From positions 124,001 through 188,000 of the forward strand of contig JADJPH010000002.1 of NCBI GenBank assembly GCA_016713335.1: a stretch of DNA of 64,000 nt, given 5' to 3'. Made by a program: the position numbers and the translations under genes. The DNA comes from Candidatus Fredericiella danica (GTDB taxonomy: Bacteria > Chloroflexota > Anaerolineae > Caldilineales > Caldilineaceae). The notes under the pieces were generated by a model. It had not been told where the DNA came from, did no database searches, and saw nothing but the letters and a program-made list of their open reading frames with translations. Positions 10,376-19,418 of the stretch are shown here, piece after piece (the stretch's first letter is position 1; each line of letters begins with the position of its first letter).

Positions 10376-12091
10376 CTAGTCCGGCAATTGATCGTACATG
10401 TTGTTGACTTCGTGCGCATGGAAGCGCGCCACCAGGTCAGTTGGGGGCAGCGGTTCCTTATAAAAGAACTCAGGCAACTCGTCGTCGGCTTCCGTGAAGC
10501 CGGCCTGCCGGTTGAACTCGCGTTCGAAGCGCAGTGTTTCTCTACCCAGGGCTTCGAAAAACTCGGTCGTCAAATCGGTGCCGTGTGCACTGTTCAGTGC
10601 ATCGACCATAAACGTTTGATTGAAGTTGGTGACGGTCATCCCGAAGATGCAGAGTCCCAACGAGTCATTGGCGGCGACGCGCGTTTGGTGGAGCAGGCTC
10701 TGGCTGATAATTTGCTCCGGCTCCATTTCGCGCGTTTTCAGGCGCGGCAGGTTACCAACGGTATGGTCTGCGCCCTGGGCGGTTGCCATCATCGAGATGC
10801 CGGTGGCTTCGACGACCCGTGGGTCATAGGCGCTGATGGCCTGCTTCTTAATCACCGGCAGGCGTTTGACGCCATAGTGCTCGCCGACGCGCGCGGTGCC
10901 CTGCGCCCAGAGTTTTCCACGTTCCGTGCCGGTGCGGATTTCGCTCAGGCAATCGATCATGAACTGCAAATCGCCGAACGGCGCCAGACCGGCTTCCATC
11001 AATACTGCGAGCATGGCGCCGGTTTCGATCGTATCGATGCCCAGGTCATTGGCGATGTAGTTGAGTTGCGCCAGTTGGTCAGGGTCACCGATGCCGCAAT
11101 TCGTGCCCAGCAGCCCAAGCGTCTCGTACTCTACCGGTGAGACAATCTCCTTGCCATCGGCGCCGTGATAGACATTGCTGCACTGGATAGCGCAGCCGGG
11201 CATGCAGGGGTGCGTCTGTTGGCCACCGCGACTGGTGTTGAGTTCGCCGATGTAGTCGCCGCCCATTTTGAAGACTTCGCCGTTGCCGACATCTGCAAAT
11301 TGACCTGAAGAGAAGTTGCGAACCGGCAGTCCCCCCATGTAGTTCTGCAGGTCCGCCATGCCCATGGTGCCGACCTTGTTATAGAAGTTCAGCACGACAT
11401 TGTCAGCCAGCAGTTTCTGCGTGTATTCCTTGATTGCGCCCTGCACTTTCTTTTTGTCGTGCAGTTGCGGGATCTTGTCGAGGTCGACGACGATTGCCTT
11501 GACGCGCTTGCTGCCCATCACGGCGCCAACGCCACCGCGCGCGGCCAGTCGCGATGGGCGGAGGTCCTTATCGCTGAAAGCAATCCCGGCGAGCAGCCCT
11601 TCGTATTCGCCGACCGGTCCACAGAGTGCGATTGCAACCTTCTTGGAATACGTCTCATAGAGCAGATTTGCAGCGGCGAAGTTACCGAGACCCAGGTAGG
11701 GTTTGGCGTCGTCAAAGGTGATCGAGCCATCCCTGGCGAAATGGATCACGACCCAGTCAGAAGCAGCCCCGTAGAGGTTGAAGCCGGCGATGTGCAGTTG
11801 ACCCAGGCCGTAGGCGAAGGTGCCCCCGCCATTGGCTTCCTTGATGCCGCCGGTCAGGGGGCTTTTGCAGCCCACGCTGGTGCGATTGGCGTTGGAGAAG
11901 GTCGTGCCGGCAAAGGGACCGGCGGAAAAGATGAGCGGGTTTTCAGGGCCGAGTGGGTCAACACCGGCGGCGCCCATTTCCAATAGGGTCTTGCCGATGA
12001 GGTTGCGGCCGGCCTTGATCACGTCGACCCCTTCCAGCGTGCGAGTCGAAATCGTCCTATCGGTGAGGTCAATATGGTAATACTTGCGCAT
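10376..12091 (-). CDS. aldehyde:ferredoxin oxidoreductase (tungsten/molybdenum pterin)
   Basis: 571 residues, slightly short for the AOR family (about 600). The N-terminal pterin-binding domain reads NPLIFSAGPFAGTTFSNANR and SVGCKSPLTGGIKEANGGG. The [4Fe-4S] ligands are the CxxxCxxxC group CMPGCAIQC near residue 296 and a lone Cys in SLGLCIFGM near 482. The reaction is aldehyde plus water to carboxylate with ferredoxin reduction. GGAG lies 6 nt before ATG 12091. It sits upstream of the M20 amidohydrolase and FAD oxidase; with korAB in the same window it suggests anaerobic-style amino-acid catabolism through ferredoxin. The moeA/moaCDE genes at 38-41 kb could supply its cofactor. Whether W or Mo is used cannot be told. 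Confidence 0.9.
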   Translation of the reverse strand: MRKYYHIDLTDRTISTRTLEGVDVIKAGRNLIGKTLLEMGAAGVDPLGPENPLIFSAGPFAGTTFSNANRTSVGCKSPLTGGIKEANGGGTFAYGLGQLHIAGFNLYGAASDWVVIHFARDGSITFDDAKPYLGLGNFAAANLLYETYSKKVAIALCGPVGEYEGLLAGIAFSDKDLRPSRLAARGGVGAVMGSKRVKAIVVDLDKIPQLHDKKKVQGAIKEYTQKLLADNVVLNFYNKVGTMGMADLQNYMGGLPVRNFSSGQFADVGNGEVFKMGGDYIGELNTSRGGQQTHPCMPGCAIQCSNVYHGADGKEIVSPVEYETLGLLGTNCGIGDPDQLAQLNYIANDLGIDTIETGAMLAVLMEAGLAPFGDLQFMIDCLSEIRTGTERGKLWAQGTARVGEHYGVKRLPVIKKQAISAYDPRVVEATGISMMATAQGADHTVGNLPRLKTREMEPEQIISQSLLHQTRVAANDSLGLCIFGMTVTNFNQTFMVDALNSAHGTDLTTEFFEALGRETLRFEREFNRQAGFTEADDELPEFFYKEPLPPTDLVARFHAHEVNNMYDQLPD

Positions 12092-12194
12092 CAGCAGCTC
12101 CAGATCGCGGCGTAACGGCAGCGGTTCTCAACACGGGCACGCACATTGCCGTCGCCGTATTTGCATTTAGTTATAGCAACGCCAGTATAACTGT

Positions 12195-13235
12195 TCAGTA
12201 AGCGGGTTGTCTATCCACAGGCCGCTGAAAGCGAGTGGACCGTGATTCGACCTGGAAGCCGACACTTTCGTAGAGTTGTAAGGCGCCATTGGGGTTCTGG
12301 GCATCGACGCCAAGCGCCGCCTCCTCCATCTGTTGCTGCTTCAGGATCTCCATGCTGCGGACCAAGAGGGCGCGCGCCAGACCCTGCCGTCGCCATGGGC
12401 GTCGCGTGCTGATGAATTCGGTATAACCACGCTTGCGGTTAAGTTTTGTATTTTCGTCGGCGCTGATGAAAGTGCGCACCTGCCCGGCGATTTCGTTGCG
12501 TTCGGCGTCCCACGCAATCTGCCAAAGCGCCGGTTGAATGATCACAGGGTCCGACAGCCAACGATCGTAGTCAGTCTCCGTAGGAGGGACATATCCCGGG
12601 TGGTCGCGAAATGCCTCGACATCCGCCTCCCAGATGAGACGGAAGTGTTCCGGGTCAACACGGCGCACCTCAATGCCCGACGGAAGGGGCGCATCCGGCA
12701 GCGGCTCCGCCAGCGAGCGCACCATGCCGTAACCGTAGCGGTCCGGCCGGTAACCGTCGCCGGTCAGCAGGGCGACGGCTCCTGGTGAGACGCCGTTAAT
12801 CCAGGTAGACAGATTGTGGGCGCCGACTTGTGGGTTCTCGCCGGCATACTGAGCAAGTCTTGCCTGGAGATACCGCAGGAGGGAAGTGCCGATGCCACGG
12901 CGACGCCAGGCCGGGATGACGTGGACGAGGTGAAGATAGTTCATTTCGCCATCTTCCTGCTGCGCCCATTCGCAGCGACCGTAGGCAATGGCCTTGCCAA
13001 GGTGTTCGACGAGGACGAAGTCGCGCTCCAGGTCACAGTTCGTCAGGTGGGTGTAGGTGTTCCGTACGTCATCCGCGTTCGCCGCCGTGCGGACTCCGTT
13101 TGCGGTTTCGGACGCGTTCAGAACCGCCGCAATGCGTTTGTAGTCGTCCTCGCCGGCGAGACTGCGAAAGACAAGGCCCGCGATCTGAGGTGCGTCGGGC
13201 ACTGCAAGCGGGATCCCCTTTGTGAACGGAGTCAT
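12195..13235 (-). CDS. tandem GNAT-domain N-acetyltransferase
   Basis: 346 residues with two GNAT folds. The first has the acetyl-CoA loop WRRRGIGTSLLRYL near residue 110; the second has RPWRRQGLARALLVRSM near 285, followed by the typical NPNGALQLYESVGF. Both pyrophosphate loops look intact, unlike many double-GNAT proteins in which one half is dead. Mycothiol synthase shares this architecture, but other tandem GNATs of unknown substrate are common, so no specific role is assigned. The stop lies 3 bp before... the next gene downstream is separated by about 100 bp, while the M20 dipeptidase is transcribed toward it and ends 3 bp upstream of its start. Confidence 0.85.
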   Translation of the reverse strand: MTPFTKGIPLAVPDAPQIAGLVFRSLAGEDDYKRIAAVLNASETANGVRTAANADDVRNTYTHLTNCDLERDFVLVEHLGKAIAYGRCEWAQQEDGEMNYLHLVHVIPAWRRRGIGTSLLRYLQARLAQYAGENPQVGAHNLSTWINGVSPGAVALLTGDGYRPDRYGYGMVRSLAEPLPDAPLPSGIEVRRVDPEHFRLIWEADVEAFRDHPGYVPPTETDYDRWLSDPVIIQPALWQIAWDAERNEIAGQVRTFISADENTKLNRKRGYTEFISTRRPWRRQGLARALLVRSMEILKQQQMEEAALGVDAQNPNGALQLYESVGFQVESRSTRFQRPVDRQPAY

Positions 13236-13238
13236 GGC

Positions 13239-14613
13239 TTACGTTTCCTTGAATTCAAACAGAAACTCGATCACGGTTTCGATCCCGCGATAGAAGTTGG
13301 GCAGATGAAACTTTTCGTTCGGTGCGTGGAGGTTGTCATCTGGAAGGCCGAAGCCCATGAAGACGACCGGTGCATTCAACGACTGTTGGAAGATGGTGGC
13401 AACCGGAATACCGCCGCCTTCACGGGTGAAGATCGGCTCAACGCCAAACACTTTTTCATAGGCGCGGGCAGCGGCCTGGATGGCTGGGCTATCAATGGGG
13501 GAAAGAAACGCCATACCACCATGATACTGGTGGAGGTGCACTTCAACGGTGGGCGGGGCAACGTGCCGGATGTATGCTTCTAGCAATCCGCCGATCCGTT
13601 CGTGGTTTTGGTCAGGTACGAGCCGGCAGCTAATCTTTGCATTCGCCTCGCTGGGAATGACGGTCTTGAAGCCGGCGCCGGTGAAGCCGCCCCACATGCC
13701 ATTGATCTCGAGGGTTGGTCGCGCACCAATTCGCTCCGTCACCGTATATTCTGGTTCACCATAAACCTGGCGTGCGCCGCTGTCCGCCAGGATCTCAGCC
13801 TCACCGTACGGCACTTTGGCCAACGCCGAGCGTTCAGCGTCATCCAATGGGCGTACATCGTCATAGAAGCCGGGCACAGTCACCCGTCCGGTTGCATCAT
13901 GGAGGGCGGCCAGGATCTCTGCCAGCGCCTGATTTGGGTTGTGAATGGCGCCGCCAAACGAGCCACTGTGCAGATCATGTGCCGGTCCGCGCACCGTGAG
14001 TTCGCCTGCCCACATGCCACGCAGACCATAGAGGATGGATGGCTGGGAAGCGGAGAGCATATGGCTGTCGGAGATCACGACCGCGTCTGCCGCAAGTTGT
14101 TCGCAATGAGCGGGCACGTAGGCGGTGATGGTCTCTCCGCCAAATTCCTCTTCGCCTTCCGCAAGGAACTTCACATTGACCGGGAGTCTGCCGGTCGTCT
14201 GCAAGAGCGCCTCTAGGGCTTTGACGTGGATATAGGTCTGGCCCTTGTCGTCGGCTGCGCCGCGCAAATAGGTTTGTTTCGCGCACGGTAGGCTCGAACG
14301 GCGGCGTCTGCCACTTCTCCAGTGGATCGACGGGTTGCACGTCAAAGTGGCCATAAATGAGAACCGTCGGCGCGTCTGGTCCGGCATGGAGCCAGTCGGC
14401 ATAGACCAGTGGGTGCACGTCGCTTTCGATCAACTCGACGTGTTCCATCCCTGCGCGGTGCAGGGCGTCAACCAACCAGACTGCGGCCCGCCGGACATCT
14501 TCTTTGTGGTCAGGAAGGGCGCTGATGCTCGGTATTTGTAGCCATTCGATCAGTTCATCGAGTTGGCGCTTGCGTGCGGTCGTCAGGTAGTCTGTGACAG
14601 TAGGATCTATCAT
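13239..14613 (-). CDS. M20 family dipeptidase, frameshifted
   Basis: About 457 residues once joined. The N-terminal frame carries VLIYGHFDVQPVDPLEKW, the first metal-ligand block of M20 dipeptidases. The family continues RGAADDKGQ, present in the next frame (LRGAADDKGQTYIHVKALEA), followed by FLAEGEEEFGGE with the catalytic Glu. A one-base change near 14270-14285 joins them. Lid and late ligands (HDLHSGSFGGAIHNP, TREGGGIPVATIF, NLHAPNEKFHL) are intact, so the gene is probably functional. I chose ATG 14613, with AAAGG about 10 nt upstream; an in-frame GTG at 14631 overlapping the sensor-kinase stop (GTGA) is the alternative. It lies directly downstream of the hybrid kinase and upstream of the GNAT gene. 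Role: hydrolysis of dipeptides or related amides. Confidence 0.8.
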
Positions 14614-14627
14614 TGAGAATGGGCCTT

Positions 14628-17096
14628 TCACGCCAGCGCGGCGACAAGCTTGGTGCGGTCGCTCAGAATACGCTCGATGGTGGAGGTCAACTCCGCGAAG
14701 TCGATCGGTTTACAAAGGTAGGCATTCATCCCAGCTGCGAGGCACCGCTCGCGATCACCCGCCATGGCGAGCGCAGTCAATGCAACAATCGGTGTTTGGG
14801 CGATGGCGGTCTCGTCAAATGCGCGAATGCGCCGTGTTGCCTCCAGTCCATCCATGCCGCGCATCTGGACATCCATCAGGACGAGGTCGGGGGTAAGGGT
14901 GACTACCATGCTCACTGCCTCGGCGCCGTTGGTTGCTGTTGTCACTTTGTAGCCATGCCCGACGAGAAAATCGGAGAGTAGCGTCGCTGTGATGGGATTG
15001 TCTTCAACCAGGAGCACGGCGGCTGCGGCCTGAGGGGCGGCAGCCGTAGACGGTGCAGGCGCTGCCTGGTAGCGCAGCGGCGACTCGCCGGCCGCCTGCC
15101 ATGGCAAGGTAATAGTGAACCGGCTACCGGCATTGGGTTTGCTCTGTACGCTGACACTGCCACCGTGAAGTTCGGCGAGGCGAAGGACGAGCGATAGTCC
15201 CAAGCCAGTTCCCATGAGTTCGCCACCCTTTCGCGCCTCTAGTTGGCTGAACGGGTGGAACAGTTTCGGAAGATCCTCCTCGCGAATCCCGATCCCTGTA
15301 TCTGACACGGTGAAATTGACGACGCCTGCGGTCGGATTGGCACTGACTGACAGGTCGATCGCACCACCCTGTGGGGTGAACTTCACCGCGTTGCTCAGCA
15401 GGTTGACCAGCACCTGTTTTAGCCGCCGCGAATCCACCAGCACCTGTAGATTCTCAGGCTCGATGGTGCTACCCAAGTGCTGGCTCTTGTTCATGGCCAG
15501 TTGGCGCACCATCGACATACTGGAACGGCAAATATCATTGACAAAGACCGGTTCGTAGTTGAGTGTCAATTTGCCGGCGTCGATTTTCGCCACATCCAGC
15601 AAATCGTTGATCAAGTTGAGTAAATGGCGACCGCTCTGCTCGATTTGGTGGAGCGACTCTTGCTGGCGCTCGGTCATCGTGCCGTATACCCCCAGTTGGA
15701 GCGCCTCCGCAAGTCCAAGCACGCCTGTCAGTGGGGTCCGCAGTTCATGGCTCATGTTGGCTAGAAACGCGTCTTTGTGCCGCAGCGCCTTCTCCAGTGC
15801 GACGTTGGCGCTGTTCAGGTCGTCCAGGCTTGCCAGCAAGGCATCGGTGCGTTCGGCTACGTGCTGTTCGAGTGAGTCGTTCAGGTCGCGCAGCGCCAGT
15901 TCGGCACGGCGTCGCTCGGTGATGTCATGGAAGACGCCAAAAACGACTGCGCGCCCGTCTTCTGCGATGGCGCCTGTTGAACTGATTTCGACGGGTATCT
16001 CATTGCCGTCACGGTCGACCACGAACATCTCAAGAAAACGGGCGCCAGGGTTCAGCGCCGCTGCTCTGAATTTGTCCGTAGCAGCCTGAAAGGTGTCTAC
16101 GGGGTGCAATTGCGATTGATGCATGGTACGGAGTTCGTCCAGGCTACGCCCTGTGAGCGCTTGCGCTTGTGGATTGGCGTCGAGCAACATGCCCGTGCTG
16201 GCGTCGGCGACTAAAATCGCGTCTTTACTGTGGTCAAAGAGGGCTCGATGGCGTTTCTCACTTTTGCGCAAGGCTTCCTCAAGACGCTTGTGGTGCGTGA
16301 TGTCGGTAGCGCTCACCAAAAAGGCTGTCACGGTACCATCGTCGTCGCGTATCGGATTGATCGACACTTCCACCCAAGTCGCGGAATCATCTTCGGCTTT
16401 CAGCTCAGTTTCAAAATTGCTCGACTTTCCACGTCCGCGGCTGCGAGCCCACGCGCAAATCACCGTGCTGCAGGTCACCTACATAATCGCCGAGCCGTTT
16501 TCCGGCAACTAATTCCGGTCCGCCCAAGCGCCTGGTAGCATCGGCGCCCGCGCGATTGAAGGCTTGCACAACCAGGTCAAGGTCCAACAAAACATGTAGT
16601 TGGGTCGTGTTGTCCAGAATGGCGCGCAATTGGCGCTGGGTGTCGCGCAGTTCCTGCGTCACCGTGGTCATCTGTGATAGATCGTGTAGGAGTACGCAAA
16701 TGAGATCACCCTGCGGCGCCGGGATCCGCGAAGCGATCAGTTCGACGGGGAAAACCTGACCGGTGCGGTGGCGAGCGTTCAAGGGGACAGGGGACCGTAC
16801 GATCGCGCCTCGGATTGGATGAACTGTGCAAATCCAACTGCGTTGCTTGGAATTTCTTCGGGCACGGCCAGAATCCACATTGGCTGGCCAAACACTTCAC
16901 TTGCGGTGTAGCCGAACATTCGTTCGGCGCCCTTGGTGAAAAACATGACCTGCTGTTGTGGATTCACAAACAGCACCGCATCACGAGAGTTGTTGATGAT
17001 GCCGGCAATGCCTTCAAGGAAACCGTTGAGCATCTCCGGTCCGCTGAGGAGTGTCTTGACAAACACGTCGAAATCATAGGGCGGTTTTTCGGTCAC
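14628..17096 (-). CDS. hybrid sensor histidine kinase/response regulator with three PAS domains, two frameshifts
   Basis: About 823 residues. Order: PAS1 (NNSRDAVLFVNPQQQVMFFT), PAS2 (LDNTTQLHVLLDLDLVVQAF) with its PAC region (WVEVSINPIRDDDG), PAS3 (RHRALFDHSKDAILVADAS), a short coiled coil, HisKA with H-box NMSHELRTPLTGVLG, HATPase with N-box NLLSNAVKFTP and G1 DTGIGIREED, and a C-terminal receiver (LLVEDN, phospho-Asp in LVLMDVQMRGMDG, Lys in YLCKPIDF). No membrane segment is seen, so it senses inside the cell. Breaks lie near 16800 and in an A3 run (T3 at 16426-16428) and each is repaired by one base. Start GTG 17096 has GAGGT 6 nt upstream. No output regulator follows. The dipeptidase gene starts at or near its stop codon. 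Confidence 0.82.
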
Positions 17097-17277
17097 GACC
17101 CAACCTCATCCATCGCATCCATCCTCGAATTTTGCGTATTTGGAGCACGCGTAGCATAACACTTCCACAGTGATTCGACCAATCATCTGGCGTTCATGCC
17201 ACCTGCGCCAAAGAAGTTGACTGGGTGCAACAAAGGGCGGGTTGCCCACGTGGTTGCCGGCTTAATAGGTGAAGATT

Positions 17278-17895
17278 ATGGCAACTATGCAAACGTACAC
17301 TTGTCCCTGGTGTGGGACGCACTACACCGAACATCGTGCGAACTGCACCAATTGTGGGGGGGCGTTGCCGGTGCGCACCGCGTTGACGGCTGGCCCACTG
17401 CCGCCTCCGCCGCCGCGAGCGGTGCCATCGGAATTTGTGCGGCGCGTTCGGTACGCCAATCGCGTCTACACCGTTCTTGGCCAGGTCTTTAGTGGACTCG
17501 GCGTAGCGCTTGGTGTCATCTTTCTGGCCGTTGGCGCGGTCACGCCGGTGGTCGTTATGCTGGTGCTGGGTGTCGTCTTTTTTGCGGTCTTTGGCGGGAT
17601 CGGAGTTGCGTTTCTGACATATAGCAGGCGCAAGATCAGTCGCCAACTCGCAGCCATCACCCAGGGCGTCGCCACGGGCGGCGTCATCGAGGATGTCTTT
17701 GTTGACATGTCGGTCCGTGTTAACCACCGATCACCCACGAAAGTGGAGTATTCGTTTTCTGTGGGTGGCGTTCGTTGGACTGGCAGTGCGCATGCGTGGC
17801 AGCCGGACCCGGAAATGGTGCGCGGCGCGCCGGTGCATGTGGTGTACGTCGTTGATAATCCTGGCCAATCGAGTCTGTTTCCGCCAGTTGCTTGA
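17278..17895 (+). CDS. zinc-ribbon membrane protein of unknown function
   Basis: About 205 residues. The N-terminus is a zinc ribbon of two knuckles (CPWCGTHY and NCTNCGG), followed by a Pro-rich linker, two membrane segments (about residues 63-85 and 88-110 in GLGVALGVIFLAVGAV and VVVMLVLGVVFFAVFGG) and a C-terminal beta-rich part (VEYSFSVGGVRWTGSA, VHVVYVVDNPGQSSL) that resembles the DUF3592 style of bacterial membrane proteins. ATG 17278 is preferred because AGGTG lies 6 nt upstream; an in-frame GTG at 17269 overlaps that site. It is transcribed away from the sensor kinase. No function is assigned. Confidence 0.75.
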   Translation: MATMQTYTCPWCGTHYTEHRANCTNCGGALPVRTALTAGPLPPPPPRAVPSEFVRRVRYANRVYTVLGQVFSGLGVALGVIFLAVGAVTPVVVMLVLGVVFFAVFGGIGVAFLTYSRRKISRQLAAITQGVATGGVIEDVFVDMSVRVNHRSPTKVEYSFSVGGVRWTGSAHAWQPDPEMVRGAPVHVVYVVDNPGQSSLFPPVA

Positions 17896-17906
17896 GTGAT
17901 AGAGAA

Positions 17907-18137
17907 GGACCAAACCCTCCCGCCAAGCCGCAAAGCCGCAAAGGAACAACGAAAGAGATTCTCCCGCAGGGACGCAGAGGCGCTGGGAAATGCGCGCTGA
18001 AAGCTCGAAAATAACCACAAAGACCACAAAGACCACAAAGAAACGAACGCTAGCGCATTTTCTTTGTGGTCTTTGCGCTCCTTGTGGTCAATGATGCTCT
18101 TCACTGCGTCTCTGCGTCCCTGCGGGAGATTTGGTCC
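17907..18137. repeat. 231-bp palindromic, MITE-like hairpin element
   Basis: The ends are inverted copies GGACCAAA (17907-17914) and TTTGGTCC (18130-18137). Inside, CTCCCGCAGGGACGCAGAGG at 17961 pairs with CGTCTCTGCGTCCCTGCGGG at 18107 (21 of 22 over the full 22-bp arms). A further inner arm made of ACCACAAAG repeats (18014-18040) pairs with CTTTGTGGTC copies (18062-18089) around the small palindrome CGCTAGCG (18048-18055). The left side also has a diverged second copy of the end (CTCCCGCC-AAGCCGCAAAG). It codes for nothing. Such ACCACAAAG/GCAGAG hairpins recur in many environmental bacterial genomes; only this copy is in the window. Confidence 0.75.
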
Positions 18138-18203
18138 ATAGCTTGATGCCCATGGACACGGCAATGCCGTGCCAGTGTCTGTACGCGAATATTTGTCGGG
18201 GGC

Positions 18204-18232
18204 TTGACAGATGGGCCGGTCTTGTGTACAAT
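18204..18232 (+). promoter_or_regulatory. promoter of the LacI-type regulator gene
   Basis: TTGACA (18204-18209), 17 bp, TACAAT (18227-18232): a near-consensus sigma-70 promoter about 80 bp upstream of the lacI-type start. Confidence 0.75.
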
Positions 18233-18246
18233 GTGACCGGTCACAT
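18231..18246. promoter_or_regulatory. LacI-type operator overlapping the -10 box
   Basis: ATGTGACCGGTCACAT is a perfect 16-bp palindrome with a central CG, as in operators of the LacI family. It starts inside the -10 box, so binding would block the promoter. Autoregulation by the downstream LacI protein is inferred. No second copy was seen before the transporter genes. Confidence 0.7.
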
Positions 18247-18310
18247 GTGCAGTGACCCATTCACAAAAGCCAGTCAATCCAGTATTTCGCCAATTGGCGC
18301 ACGGTGAACC

Positions 18311-19325
18311 ATGGCGCGTTCGCGTGTCACAATTCGAGACGTAGCGGCAGCAGCCGGCGTCTCGCGGCAGACGATCTCACGCGTGATCAATGGGAGCGAT
18401 CTCGTCAGCCCTGAGACTGAAGCGCGCGTGCGTGACGCTGTTCGACAACTTGGCTATCAGCCGAACGCCATTGCGCGTTCGATGGCGCTCGGGCGGACCC
18501 AAACGCTGGCATGTCTTTCTCCGAACCTCACCGACTATACCTTTGCAAGTGTCATTGACGGGGCAGAAGCTGCAGTGCGTGCCCGCGGCTACTTTTTGAT
18601 GTCCAGCTCGGCGCCAGATCCTGACACATTTGCTTCCCTGGTAGGCGAACTCGCCGGCTCTGGTTACATTGACGGCATTCTCGTCATCAACCCATTTGCC
18701 GACAATCGGCACCGCTATCTGCCGCACGCCTTTCCCACGGTGCTGATCGGCGCCCGGCCCAGAGCAGGTGTCGTTGACTCGGTCGCGCTGGATGATGTCG
18801 AAGCGGGGCGGATGGCGACGCGCCACCTCTGGGTATTGGGTCACCGTCAAATTGCGACGGTGACTGGGGCCACTTGCAGAGGACTGTTCACAAGATCGAT
18901 TAAGCGGCTATGAGCAGATCTTGAACGAAGGCGGCATTGCGCTTGACCCCAGGCTGGTGATCGAGGGCGATTGGTCAGCAAATGCGGGCTATCTTGCACT
19001 GCGGCAGATCCTGGACCACGGCGAACTACCTACGGCGGTGTTTGCCCAGAATGATCAGATGGCGGTCGGCATTCTACGTGCCGCGCAGGATAACGGCATT
19101 CGGGTGCCGGACGCGTTATCGGTTATCGGCGTAGACGACATCCCACTTGCTGCGCACTTTGAGCCACCGTTGACGACCGTGCGGCAGGACTTTGCTGAAA
19201 TCGGCCGGGTGGCGGCGCGGTTGCTGTTTCGGGCCTTGGCGCAGCCGGGCGCCCCGCCTGAACATGTGCGGCTGGAGCCATCGCTCGTGTTGCGCAAATC
19301 GACGAGGGTGCAGCGTGGGTTGTGA
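18311..19325 (+). CDS. LacI family transcriptional regulator, frameshifted
   Basis: About 338 residues when joined. The N-terminal helix-turn-helix and hinge are textbook (TIRDVAAAAGVSRQTISRVI, residues 7-26; YQPNAIARSMA), followed by a periplasmic-binding-protein-like sugar domain (LACLSPNLTDYTFASVIDGA, VDSVALDDVEAGRMATRHL). The frame breaks at about 18865-18875 after ATVTG. The next frame reads LAEDCSQDRLSGYEQIL and runs into LPTAVFAQNDQMAVGIL and ALSVIGVDDIPLAAHFEPPL, the expected C-terminal half. One surplus base explains it. The operator on its own promoter and the sugar transporter genes starting 93 bp downstream point to control of sugar uptake. Confidence 0.85.
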
Positions 19326-19418
19326 TGAATGAGGGCGACGGAGTAGCGGATTGTAATCTGCTCATGTCGTTTTTCAGATATTCGGTACACAATCGGCTAG
19401 TGTAACAAGGGGAGACAT

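Larger units (their letters stand above)
17896..18310. other. intergenic region with palindromic element and LacI promoter
   Basis: This 415-bp gap holds no gene. Its left part is the 231-bp palindromic element (17907-18137); its right part is the promoter and operator of the LacI gene (18204-18246), both listed separately. Confidence 0.8.
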
